Below, in pieces: positions 10,093 to 18,327 of a DNA stretch of 38,720 nucleotides. How positions within the stretch are numbered: position 1 is the stretch's first letter; every line of letters begins with the position of its first letter. This DNA is from Pseudomonadota bacterium. Its GTDB lineage: Bacteria; Myxococcota_A; UBA9042; GCA-2863065. The stretch is from positions 1 through 38,720 of the forward strand of contig CANMLD010000015.1 in NCBI GenBank assembly GCA_947498315.1, written 5' to 3'. The notes under the pieces are model-generated. The model was not told the DNA's origin. It saw nothing but the letters and a program-made list of their open reading frames with translations, and searched no databases. A program made the translations under genes and the position numbers.

Positions 10093-11619
10093 GTGGCGGT
10101 ACGTATCGTGTCGAGCGGGACGTTGGGCGTGGATGGCTACACGGTCGACGTCGAAGTCGACGTGTCCCGAGGCTCGATGGGCTATGAGACGGTCGGGCTC
10201 CCCGATGCCGCGATCCGTGAGTCGCGGCAACGCGTCAAGGCTGCCATCGCTAACGCCAACCTCACCTTCCCGGCTGAACGCGTCGTCGTGAATCTGTCGC
10301 CAGCCGACGTTCGAAAAGAGGGGACCGCCTATGATCTCCCCATCGCCCTCGGAATCCTCGTCGCGAGCGGGCAGGTCAAGCCTACCCGGCTCGACGGGGC
10401 GCTCTTCATCGGCGAGCTCAGCCTTTCGGGCGAGCTTCGACCGGTCCGCGGGCTGCTCACGATGCTCCTGTCCGCTCGGGACCACGGCATCGCGACTGCG
10501 GTGGTCCCAGCCGCGAACGCGCGGGAGGCCGAAGGCGTGAGCGGGCTCCTCGTCATCCCCGCGCGGACGCTCTCGGAGGTCATCGGGTACGTGGTTGGAG
10601 CCCTCGCGCTGCCGGACCCTCTGCCGCCAGCTGAAGCGATGGTGGAGACACGGCCCGATGTCGACCTCTCCCACATCCGTGGGCAGTCGGCCGCCCGGCG
10701 CGCCGTCGAGATCGCCGCAGCGGGTGGGCACCCGCTTCTCCTGACAGGCCCCCCGGGTACCGGGAAGACGTTGCTCGCAAGGGCGCTCCACGGCGTCCTC
10801 CCTCGCCTTACGCTCGATGAACAGTTGGAAGTCAGCCGCGTCCACAGCGTGGCGGGGCTCCTGTCGCCGCATGGCGGGCTCGTCCGCTCGCGCCCCTTCC
10901 GCGCGCCACACCATACGGCGTCTGCCGCGGCGGTCGTTGGCGGTGGTTCGGGCGTCGCGAGGCCGGGCGAGGTCTCACTCGCGCACCGCGGCGTGCTCTT
11001 TCTCGACGAGCTACCTGAGTTCGCGCGGCATGTGCGCGAGGTGTTGCGCCAACCCATGGAGTCGGGCGAAGTCACCCTCGCACGGTCGGGCTCGTCGGTG
11101 CGCTTGCCTGCGGCCTTTCAGCTCGTGGCCACGATGAACCCGTGCCCTTGCGGCTATGCGAACTGGCCCGAGACGAACAGGCGTTGCACATGTACCTCGG
11201 CGGCGGTGCAACGTTACGCCGAACGGGTTAGCGGGCCGCTCCTCGACCGGCTCGATCTGCAGGTCGCGTGTCCTCCCGTTGCTGCGTCGGCGCTTCTGGC
11301 CGAGCCTACGGCAGAAGACAGCGCCACGGTGAGGCAACGCGTCGAGACCGCTCGCGCCGTGGCGTCGGAGCGGCTACGCGGCACCATCTTCCGCTGCAAC
11401 GCCGACCTCCGCGGCGAGCCGCTCGAGCGTCACTGTGTACTCGGCGACGATGCTCGAGCGCTGGCGCGGCGCCTGCTAGAGCAGGGGACCCTGTCGGCGC
11501 GCGGCTACCACCGCGTACTGAGAGTCGCTCGCACGATCGCGGATCTCAGCGGCAAAGGCGCGATGGACGTGAGCCATCTCGCTGAAGCGTTTGCTCTCCG
11601 AAACGTGAAGGCGGGGTAA
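10093..11619 (+). CDS. comM: ComM/YifB-family AAA+ ATPase (Mg-chelatase-like)
   Basis: This is a 508-residue AAA+ protein of the YifB/ComM family. In naturally transformable bacteria ComM is a hexameric helicase that promotes branch migration during recombination of incoming DNA; many non-competent bacteria also carry it. The N-terminal Lon-like domain shows VGLPDAAIRESRQRVKAAI and EGTAYDLPIALGIL. The ATPase domain has Walker A GPPGTGKT, Walker B LFLDELPEF, and a Cys-containing loop MNPCPCGY with a later CTC (zinc-binding-like). The start is GTG 10093, supported by GGGGGGTGA a few bases upstream. It is divergent from gcvP across 276 bp. A 199-bp gap follows before the aminotransferase gene. 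Confidence 0.95.
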   Translation: MAVRIVSSGTLGVDGYTVDVEVDVSRGSMGYETVGLPDAAIRESRQRVKAAIANANLTFPAERVVVNLSPADVRKEGTAYDLPIALGILVASGQVKPTRLDGALFIGELSLSGELRPVRGLLTMLLSARDHGIATAVVPAANAREAEGVSGLLVIPARTLSEVIGYVVGALALPDPLPPAEAMVETRPDVDLSHIRGQSAARRAVEIAAAGGHPLLLTGPPGTGKTLLARALHGVLPRLTLDEQLEVSRVHSVAGLLSPHGGLVRSRPFRAPHHTASAAAVVGGGSGVARPGEVSLAHRGVLFLDELPEFARHVREVLRQPMESGEVTLARSGSSVRLPAAFQLVATMNPCPCGYANWPETNRRCTCTSAAVQRYAERVSGPLLDRLDLQVACPPVAASALLAEPTAEDSATVRQRVETARAVASERLRGTIFRCNADLRGEPLERHCVLGDDARALARRLLEQGTLSARGYHRVLRVARTIADLSGKGAMDVSHLAEAFALRNVKAG

Positions 11620-11818
11620 CGGGTGAGACCGATCTGAGGACTCGCGAGTTGGATCGATCTTTGCTTGGCCAGATTTAGCCCCAGACGCTGTTCCTTGACA
11701 GCCCCAGGGGCCAGTGCAAAGGTCGCTCGCCGCTTTGGCGGGCTATCCGCACGGTAACTTGCTGGAGTCCCAACGGTTTCTCGTGAGACCTAGAGGGGCT
11801 CGGATTGCGAGGAGTTCC

Positions 11819-12973
11819 ATGTCGCCACCGCTCGTTCCGCCCATCGACGACCTCTCCTTCGCCCCTCAGGCCGTCCCGACTCTCGCCGAAGCGGCGCAGT
11901 CGCTGCGACCCTACCGGGCCGTGTCGTCTCTTGAGCGTATCGTCGCTCACGCGAAGCCCGAACCGCTGAAGCTCGACTGGAACGAATCGACGATCGCCCC
12001 GTCGCCGCTGGTCATCGAGCGAATCACGCGTTTCCTCGGCAACACCCACCACTTGAACTGGTATCCGGATCAGCGCTCCGCGGAGCTCGTGGACCGGCTA
12101 ACCCGTTACACTGGCCGTCGTTTCGACGAGATCATCGTGACCAACGGCTCTGACGCGGCGCTCGACCTGCTCTGCCAGACCTACCTCGATCCCGGTGACG
12201 AGGTCGTAGTCCCCGCCCCGACGTACACGCACTTCTTGGTCTACGCCGGGGCACGTGGAGCCCGGATCAAGCAGGTCTACGGCGATGATCCCTTCGAGCT
12301 CGACATCGAGACCGTGCTCGCCGCGCTCACGCGCCGCACCAAGCTGGTCTACCTCGTCAGCCCGAACAACCCGACCGGCATCGTCTGGCCGGCCAGCGTG
12401 GTGGCGCGGATCGCTCGCGCGGCGCCGCACGCGATCATCGTTGTCGACGAGGCTTACCACGAGTTCTGTGGGGACTCCTGTGCCCCGCTGGTAGACGCCT
12501 ACTCCAACGTCGTCGTGACTCGCACCTTCTCGAAGAGCTTCGGCATCGCCGGGCTCCGCGTGGGTTACCTCATTGGCGATGAGCGCGTCGTGGCGGACCT
12601 CCGGCGCATCCACAACCCCAAGAGCGTGAACGCGCTCGGCCAGATCGCCGCTGCCGCCGCTCTCGATGATTTGGAGTACCTGTACTCCTACGTCGATGAA
12701 GTGACGCGCGCCAAGCCCATCTTGGTCGACTTTTTGAACGCCCAGGGGCTCCCCGCGCGCACGACTCCCGCGAACTTCGTCATGGTCAAGGTCCCGCACA
12801 CGGGCGCCTTCAGCCAACTCTGCGAAGACGAGAGCGTCTACATCCGCGATCGCAGCATGCAACCGCAGCTCGAACGCTACGTGCGCATCAGCGTCGGGAC
12901 GGTGGCCCAGACTCACGATCTCGTGAGCCGGCTCGGCCGAGTTATCGCCCGAATGCCGCACGTCGCCTCCTGA
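11819..12973 (+). CDS. HisC-like class I/II PLP aminotransferase
   Basis: The 384-residue product is a fold-type I aminotransferase most like histidinol-phosphate aminotransferase. Visible landmarks are LDWNES near residue 50, the YPDQRSAELVDRL region, VTNGSDAALDLL, SPNNPTGIVWP, DEAYHEFCG, and the PLP-binding Lys239 in TRTFSKSFGIAGLRVGYL. ATG 11819 is preceded by GAGGAG at about -8 and is preferred to the ATG at 11714, whose extension looks non-coding. A HAD phosphatase gene follows 23 bp downstream. Together they could carry out transamination and dephosphorylation of a phosphorylated substrate such as histidinol phosphate. Other his genes are absent here, so the true substrate is open. Confidence 0.88.
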   Translation: MSPPLVPPIDDLSFAPQAVPTLAEAAQSLRPYRAVSSLERIVAHAKPEPLKLDWNESTIAPSPLVIERITRFLGNTHHLNWYPDQRSAELVDRLTRYTGRRFDEIIVTNGSDAALDLLCQTYLDPGDEVVVPAPTYTHFLVYAGARGARIKQVYGDDPFELDIETVLAALTRRTKLVYLVSPNNPTGIVWPASVVARIARAAPHAIIVVDEAYHEFCGDSCAPLVDAYSNVVVTRTFSKSFGIAGLRVGYLIGDERVVADLRRIHNPKSVNALGQIAAAAALDDLEYLYSYVDEVTRAKPILVDFLNAQGLPARTTPANFVMVKVPHTGAFSQLCEDESVYIRDRSMQPQLERYVRISVGTVAQTHDLVSRLGRVIARMPHVAS

Positions 12974-12996
12974 GCGCCAAAGGTCGCCCCAAGCCG

Positions 12997-13863
12997 ATGT
13001 CGCGGGTGCTCCCGAGCGCCATCGTCTTCGACATGGACGGCGTCCTCGTCGACACCACCTCGTCCTACCATCAGGCGACGCTCGAGACGGTTCGCCAAGT
13101 TTTGGCGGACTTGACTGGCGTAACGGCCGACGCAGCTTCGTCAGTCGATCCGTCGTGGATCCACGCGCTCAAGTCCGCGTCTGGATTCAACAATGACTGG
13201 GATTGTTCCGCAGCGATCGTCAGGATCCTGCTGAGCCCCAAATGGCGTGCCCTCGGTCCGCTGGCGGCATCCGAACGACTGGCCGACGCCGGCGGTGGCC
13301 TCGCGGCCGTCGAAGCGCTACTAGGCCTCGAGCCTCGCGTCGATGCACGCGGCACCGTCAGAGACTACTTTCAACTTCTCTATCTGGGCTCCGCACTCTA
13401 CAGCGCCATCGAAGGGCGCCCTCCGCCCCGAGAGGATGTCCTCGGCCTCATCGACACGGAGCGCCCGATGGTCGACCTCGCGATCCTCACCAAGTTGTCC
13501 GTACGACGCGCTATCGCGACGGGGAGGCCGCGTCTCGAAGCGTTGCATGCGCTTCACGTCTTTGGCCTAGGGTCCGCGTTCGAGGCCGTGGTCACCCACG
13601 ATGACTGCGTTGAAGCGGGGCAGTCTGGAAAGCCCCACCCCTGGTGCCTGCTCGAAGCCGCTCGACGGCTGGCGCTGCCCGCCGAGGCAACCTGCTGGTA
13701 CGTCGGCGACACGCCCGACGACATGCGCGCTGCCCGCGCGGCCGGGTTCGTCGCGATAGGCGTCCCGGCAAACGATGAGAGCCGAGGAGCGCTCATCGCC
13801 GCGGGCGCATCACGTCTCATTGACAGCGTGAGCGACCTCTTGTCGGCTGGTGAATCGCCGTAG
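12997..13863 (+). CDS. HAD-superfamily (subfamily IA) phosphatase paired with the HisC-like enzyme
   Basis: The 288-residue protein has all four HAD motifs: FDMDGVLVDT (Asp12 nucleophile, Asp14), the Thr in AIATGRP, the Lys in QSGKPHP, and VGDTPDDMRAA. The helical cap lies between motifs 1 and 2, as in subfamily IA, and includes GFNNDWDCSAAIV. That sequence recalls the small TIGR01548 group of HAD proteins; I make this match from memory. Its 23-bp spacing from the HisC-like gene indicates an operon and a linked pathway step. Phosphatase activity on a small phosphorylated metabolite is expected. The TAG stop is at 13861-13863. Confidence 0.88.
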   Translation: MSRVLPSAIVFDMDGVLVDTTSSYHQATLETVRQVLADLTGVTADAASSVDPSWIHALKSASGFNNDWDCSAAIVRILLSPKWRALGPLAASERLADAGGGLAAVEALLGLEPRVDARGTVRDYFQLLYLGSALYSAIEGRPPPREDVLGLIDTERPMVDLAILTKLSVRRAIATGRPRLEALHALHVFGLGSAFEAVVTHDDCVEAGQSGKPHPWCLLEAARRLALPAEATCWYVGDTPDDMRAARAAGFVAIGVPANDESRGALIAAGASRLIDSVSDLLSAGESP

Positions 13864-14037
13864 GAGCCTCCTGTCTTTCGCACCGAGCAGGCCAAAGCCA
13901 TGCCGTACGGGAGCAAGGAGGATGTCGAGCGACGGACAGAGTGTAGCCCTGGGTACGTGAGGAAGTATCGCGGCCATCTGACGCCGCTCCCGTGCGGCAG
14001 CGCGAAGGCATGCGACGGGAGACAAACAGCAGGCTCC

Positions 14038-14814
14038 CTAGAACACCTTGGGTGGACCGACTTCGGCCAGCGACACACTCTTTCCTTCATCGAGGCGCTT
14101 CCAATCACGGCCGTCGGGGGCCGCCCCGACCACGATGACGCTGCCTTTCAAGTGTGCGAGGGACAGGAGCTCCTCGTCCCGCGAGAAAGGGTTCTGATGC
14201 TTCACGGTCACGAATCGATGGAACATGTCCATCCCTTGCGAGACGACGACGCCAGACTGCTCTGTCGTCAGCGCAATCGCATAGCGTTCGAAGCCCGCCA
14301 CGTTCGCGGTCGCGTCGAGTATCGCCGCTCGTAACGCGGCGGCGTCGGGGTCGGTCGCTCCGTGCGTCGCGCGCTGCACCCGGTACATGACGCGCGCCAT
14401 GAGCCGATGTGACGGGGAGTCGTTCCCGCCATTCTGGTTCACGAAGGCGACTTCCCGCTCAGATCCATCCGGCTGTTCGGCGGAGGGCCGGTCGCCAACG
14501 AAGGCGAAGACCCAGCCCTTGTAGCGGTACGGCATGAGCCGATGCGGGGCAAAGGGGCGTTCGGGTGAGCCATCCGCGACGGCGAGCATTCGGCTCATCC
14601 TAAGCTGCTCGTCGAGCTGTCCGAACATGGACTCGCCTCTGCCGAGCGGACGCCTCACCGAGAGGACCTCCGTGCGCGACGCAAAGACCGCCGCGCCGTA
14701 GGAACCTCCGTTGCCGAGAGTGAGCTGGGCTTGAGTAAGGCCGGAGAACTCCAGGACGCGGGGCATCAGCTTCCGGTCGTTGGTGCTTGCGAGCAGTAGG
14801 CGTTCGGTTTCCAT
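14038..14814 (-). CDS. Class II glutamine amidotransferase-like protein without the catalytic Cys
   Basis: The product has 258 residues, with an excellent ribosome site (GGAGGTAATCC) just before ATG 14814, so the start is firm. The layout resembles stand-alone class II amidotransferases of the YafJ/EgtC type. A short N-terminal strand is followed by GGSYGAAVFASRTEVLSVRRP (compare DGWGVGYY...RRP), then SPERPFAPHRL, YKGWVFAFVGDR (compare WLFAHNG) and GGNDSPSHRLMARVMYRV (compare TDSE..F..L). In true family members Cys2 follows the initiator Met; here the N-terminus is METERLLLAS. The HNG motif is also lost. If the fold call is right, the protein is a pseudoenzyme or has changed chemistry. It is the lone gene on this strand and converges on the HAD gene. 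Confidence 0.6.
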   Translation of the reverse strand: METERLLLASTNDRKLMPRVLEFSGLTQAQLTLGNGGSYGAAVFASRTEVLSVRRPLGRGESMFGQLDEQLRMSRMLAVADGSPERPFAPHRLMPYRYKGWVFAFVGDRPSAEQPDGSEREVAFVNQNGGNDSPSHRLMARVMYRVQRATHGATDPDAAALRAAILDATANVAGFERYAIALTTEQSGVVVSQGMDMFHRFVTVKHQNPFSRDEELLSLAHLKGSVIVVGAAPDGRDWKRLDEGKSVSLAEVGPPKVF

Positions 14815-15058
14815 GGATTACCTCCGAGTGACTACTTCTTTGGGTTCAAGCTCAGAGCCGGCTCAGGGCCGGTACCTCGTCGAACCCTATTTGAATCTTC
14901 TCCGGCTAGAACCTAACCCCCTGGGCGCACGCGCCTCATTCTGTGGTGGGGTTTCTCGGCAGCAGCGGCACTCACCACGCGACTCATCTTACGGAACACT
15001 TGGGCTCGCGCTGAAGTTCCCACTTTCGCCGAGGTGACGGAGGCGCTAAGTTCTCCTC

Positions 15059-16405
15059 ATGGCTAGCTCTCGAACCGGCGCCGTTCCGGCCAATGTCGAG
15101 GCGGAACGCTGGGTCCTCGGTGCATGCCTCAAGGACCCGTCCATCCTCTCGGGGATCGGCGATCGCGTCACCCCCGAAGACTTCTTCCTCGAACCACACC
15201 GTCACGTCTTCAAGGCGATCCTCGATCTTTACGGAAAGGGTGTGGTCATCGGCCTCGTCTCGGTCGGTGAAGAGCTCCACAAGGTACAGATGCTCGAAGC
15301 GGTCGGCGGGCCGCTCTTTCTCCGCGACCTCATGAGCGAGGTCGGGACCCTCGTCGGGCTCGAACACCATGTTGGCATCGTGAAGGAGAAGTCGCTCGTG
15401 CGCCGTGTCATCGCGGCCGCGACCGACATCGCATCGAAGGGCTACGATCCTGCCGTCGAAGTCGGGCAGTTCCTCGATGAAGCGGAGAAGAACATCTTCT
15501 CCGTCATCTCCGGTGGCCACAAAGCCGACATCCGGCGAATCGACGAGGTGCTCCAGGGCGCGATGAAGCTGATCGAGAATCAGCTCGCCAGCGGCAAGGG
15601 CATGTCCGGGATCTCCACTGGCTTCGACCAGCTCGACCGCATCTTGAACGGCCTTCAGCGCTCTGACCTTCTCATCCTCGGTGCTCGTCCGGCCATGGGG
15701 AAGACCTCGCTCGCGCTCAGCATGGCGAATCATATCGTCGTCCATGAGCGCAAAGCCGTCGCGCTCTTCAGCCTAGAGATGGCGGCCGAGCAGCTCGCGA
15801 TGCGCCTGCTCGCGAGCGAAGCGATGGTCGATCTCAAGGAGCTGCGCGGTGGTCGTCCGCCGCCCGAAGACATTGCGCGCATCGGCGAAGCGGCCGGCCG
15901 CCTGTCAGAGACCAACTTCTTCCTCGACGATACCGGCGCCATCAGCCTCGCCGAGGTGCGTGCTCGTTGCCGCCGACTAGCGCTGCACGGTACACTCGAC
16001 GTCATCATGATCGACTACCTGCAGCTCATGAGCGGTCGCGCGGGCGCGTCGGCCAATCAACCACGCGAGCAGCTCATCTCGGAGAACAGCCGCGGGCTCA
16101 AGGCGCTCGCCAAAGAGCTGAACGTGCCGGTCATCGTGCTCTCCCAGCTCAGCCGATCGGTCGAGAGCCGCCCCGACAAGCGGCCCATGTTGTCTGACCT
16201 CCGCGAGTCGGGCGCCATCGAGCAGGATGCCGACATCATCATGTTCGTGTACCGTGACGAGTACTATAACCCCGAGACTCCCGACAAAGGCGTCGCCGAG
16301 GTCATCGTCGCCAAACAGCGAAACGGCCCCACCGACACGGCCAAGCTGGCCTTCGTGAATCGTTATGCCAAGTTCGCCAACCTCGCACCCTCCTCTCATT
16401 TCTGA
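15059..16405 (+). CDS. dnaB: Replicative DNA helicase DnaB
   Basis: The 448-residue protein is the hexameric helicase that unwinds DNA at the replication fork. The N-terminal domain begins VPANVEAERWVLGACLKDPS and carries EDFFLEPHRHVFKAI. The RecA-like motor has Walker A GARPAMGKTSLA (about 207-218), FSLEMAAEQLAMRLL, Walker B VIMIDYLQLMSG (about 314-325), then SRGLKALAKELNVPVI and SDLRESGAIEQDAD, all diagnostic. The length matches the family, with no intein. The C-terminus overlaps the possible start of the next gene, which suggests co-transcription. Confidence 0.97.
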   Translation: MASSRTGAVPANVEAERWVLGACLKDPSILSGIGDRVTPEDFFLEPHRHVFKAILDLYGKGVVIGLVSVGEELHKVQMLEAVGGPLFLRDLMSEVGTLVGLEHHVGIVKEKSLVRRVIAAATDIASKGYDPAVEVGQFLDEAEKNIFSVISGGHKADIRRIDEVLQGAMKLIENQLASGKGMSGISTGFDQLDRILNGLQRSDLLILGARPAMGKTSLALSMANHIVVHERKAVALFSLEMAAEQLAMRLLASEAMVDLKELRGGRPPPEDIARIGEAAGRLSETNFFLDDTGAISLAEVRARCRRLALHGTLDVIMIDYLQLMSGRAGASANQPREQLISENSRGLKALAKELNVPVIVLSQLSRSVESRPDKRPMLSDLRESGAIEQDADIIMFVYRDEYYNPETPDKGVAEVIVAKQRNGPTDTAKLAFVNRYAKFANLAPSSHF

Positions 16406-17543
16406 ATCGTCCGCATCGGAGCGGCTCAGTTCGCTCGTTGAAGCGATGGTCTTCGCTGCCGAACGCCACCGGACGGGACGTCGGCGCGTGGCACACCCGG
16501 AAGCCGAACCCGAGCTGAACCACCTCATCCGGACCACGTGGTGGACCCACTCTCTCGGCCTCAGCCTTCCGAGCGGGGCTCTCCCAGCCGCGATGCTCCA
16601 CGACGTCCTCGAGCGCTCCGAGGTCACCCCGGCCGAGCTCTCGATCTTTGCGCCAGACGTGCGGGGACTCGTTCATGCCCTCACGGACGGGGCCTACGCC
16701 CACGAGCACGAGCGGCAAGTGGCTCAGCGCTTCGCCGCGCGCGAGTTGTCGCCCCCCGCCGCCCTGATCCGCGCTATGTCGAAGCTGGACAACCTCGTCG
16801 ACCACGGTCGTCGGCGAGAGGCGACGATGGACCCCTACGCCGCGTGGGCCTTTCCCGTCTTCGAGACCGCGTGGGACGCAAGCGAAGGTGCGCGAGGCAC
16901 ACGTCAAAGTGCCTCTGAGCTCTACGAGGCCGCGATGGCGCTGGCGCCTGACGAGACTGGGGTCGCGTGCCCACCGGGGCTCATCGGAATTGGACGGCCC
17001 GTCGAGGATTCGCTCGGCTGCGTCCTCGATGCCGCGCACTTCGCTGCCGAACACCACCGCGCCCAACGACGAAAGAGCCGGGCCGACGACGAAGCTCACC
17101 AAATCCCCTACATCAACCACCCCATCCGAGTGGCCGCGCTCCTCGTCCACGACGGCGGCGTCACCGATCCGGTCGCGATTCAGGCCGCGCTCCTCCACGA
17201 CACCATCGAAGACACCATCGCGAAGCCGCACCAGCTCGAGCGCCGCTTCGGAGAGGCCGTAATGGCGACCGTGATGGCGGTCACCGACGACAAGTCCTTG
17301 CCCAAGGCAGAACGAAAGCGGCTCCAGATTGACCACGCCCCACACATGTCGCCTGCGGCAGCGCTCGTGAAGCTCGCCGACAAGATCGACAACCTCCGCG
17401 ACCTTGGCGTAGCGCCCCCTGACTGGCCGCTGGAGAGGATTCGAGGCTATTTCGACTGGGCAGAAGCGGTCGTGAGCTCCCTCCCGACGGTCAGTCCCGT
17501 ATTGCTGCGAGCCTTCGAGGAGTCGATGCGGGCTCGCCCTTGA
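16365..17543 (+). CDS. Tandem-HD MESH1/SpoT-like (p)ppGpp hydrolase
   Basis: The 392-residue protein contains two HD-fold repeats. The C-terminal one (about 215-385) matches MESH1/SpoT hydrolases closely: IPYINHPIRVAALL (about 247), LLHDTIEDT (His277-Asp278 and Glu281-Asp282), VTDDKSLPKAERKRLQ and LVKLADKIDNLRDL. It keeps the metal and catalytic residues expected for removing the 3'-pyrophosphate of ppGpp; animal MESH1 also acts on NADPH. The N-terminal copy (about 25-150) is similar but degenerate: HPEAEPELNHLI, MLHDVLERSE (ED replaced by ER) and MSKLDNLVDH. There is no synthetase, TGS or ACT domain. The start is uncertain: ATG 16365 overlaps dnaB by 41 bp without a clear ribosome site, and ATG 16446 is an alternative. 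Confidence 0.85.
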   Translation: MPSSPTSHPPLISESSASERLSSLVEAMVFAAERHRTGRRRVAHPEAEPELNHLIRTTWWTHSLGLSLPSGALPAAMLHDVLERSEVTPAELSIFAPDVRGLVHALTDGAYAHEHERQVAQRFAARELSPPAALIRAMSKLDNLVDHGRRREATMDPYAAWAFPVFETAWDASEGARGTRQSASELYEAAMALAPDETGVACPPGLIGIGRPVEDSLGCVLDAAHFAAEHHRAQRRKSRADDEAHQIPYINHPIRVAALLVHDGGVTDPVAIQAALLHDTIEDTIAKPHQLERRFGEAVMATVMAVTDDKSLPKAERKRLQIDHAPHMSPAAALVKLADKIDNLRDLGVAPPDWPLERIRGYFDWAEAVVSSLPTVSPVLLRAFEESMRARP

Positions 17544-17724
17544 CGAGCGTTAGGCGCGACAGCCTGCTTGCGCGAGGGCGCTGTACGCCCGCCGCCAGTG
17601 GCTCGGAATGCTTGACGATCAGGGCATGCGACCCTTGACGCGATGCCTGAGCCGGTGTACCCCACGGCTCATCGGTATTTCGGGCGACTCGCGGTGATTG
17701 CGCCTTCGCCCTAGTGCTGATTCA

Positions 17725-17800
17725 GCCCCCGTAGCTCAGACGGATAGAGCCGGGGATTCCTAATCCCTGTGTGCCGCAGGTTCGACTCCTGTCGGGGGCA
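17725..17800 (+). tRNA. tRNA-Arg (anticodon CCT)
   Basis: A complete cloverleaf is visible: acceptor GCCCCCG / CGGGGGC with discriminator A, D stem GCTC / GAGC, anticodon stem GGGGA / TCCCT around TTCCTAA (anticodon CCT, reading AGG), and T arm GCAGG-TTCGACT-CCTGT. CCA is not encoded. AGG is a rare Arg codon in high-GC genomes, so this is probably a single-copy minor tRNA. Confidence 0.95.
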
Positions 17801-17816
17801 CTCAGGCAAGTGCGTC

Positions 17817-17845
17817 GCCCTCTCCCCATCGCATGGGGAGAGGGC
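17817..17845 (+). terminator. Perfect 13-bp hairpin between tRNA-Arg and the IHF gene
   Basis: GCCCTCTCCCCAT (17817-17829) and its exact complement (17833-17845) enclose a CGC triloop, starting 17 nt after the tRNA. No U-tract follows, so it is not a textbook intrinsic terminator. It could stop or stabilise the tRNA transcript, or act in the leader of the IHF gene that starts 88 bp further on. Confidence 0.55.
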
Positions 17846-17933
17846 GGGCACGCGGGCTGAATCCGGGGCTTGCCACGTCGTGGCGGCAATTGCGTTTAGG
17901 CCCGTGGAACCACGGAAGCGACGAGGAACCAAC

Positions 17934-18242
17934 GTGAACAGGTCAGAGCTGATCGAGACCGTTGCCGTGCGTGCCGACCTGCCCAAAAAGCAGGCGGAGA
18001 TCGCTGTAAACACCATCTTTGACTCGATGACGGATGCCCTCATTCGGGGTGAGCGGGTCGAGATCCGCGGCTTCGGCTCCTTCACGAATCGCAAGTACGG
18101 CGCCTACACGGGCAGAAACCCGAAGAGTGGCTCGCCGGTCGACGTGCCGCCCAAGCGCCTCCCCTTCTTCAAGGTGGGCAAGGACCTTCGTGACCGTGTC
18201 AACGACGGTACCGGCCCTCTCGATGACGACGACGACGATTGA
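17934..18242 (+). CDS. Integration host factor beta-like DNA-bending protein
   Basis: The 102-residue protein belongs to the HU/IHF family and is closest to IHF-beta. SELIETVAVRADLPKKQAE opens the protein, followed by ERVEIRGFGSF and the arm YTGRNPKSGSPVDVP, which contains the intercalating-Pro region RNPKSG, then PFFKVGKDLRDRVND. It binds and bends DNA in the nucleoid. The GTG start at 17934 has GAGGAA about 8 nt upstream; the reading frame extends further up but runs through the tRNA, so the long form is rejected. The C-terminal extension TGPLDDDDDD, an acidic tail absent from E. coli IHF, is notable and may tune DNA binding or contacts. Confidence 0.93.
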   Translation: MNRSELIETVAVRADLPKKQAEIAVNTIFDSMTDALIRGERVEIRGFGSFTNRKYGAYTGRNPKSGSPVDVPPKRLPFFKVGKDLRDRVNDGTGPLDDDDDD

Positions 18243-18327
18243 TCCCGGCCGAGCGCCCGCCGCTCGACCGAGACGTCGTTCGTGACGCTGTGGCCGGCCA
18301 GGATAGTCGATCCGCAGGACTCTCTCC

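Noticed and set aside
17630-17665. TTGACG boxes upstream of tRNA-Arg as a promoter
   Set aside because: No acceptable -10 box at 16-18 bp from either copy.
17769-17933. Extended N-terminus for the IHF gene
   Set aside because: It would begin inside the tRNA-Arg gene; GTG 17934 has a good ribosome site and matches the family start.
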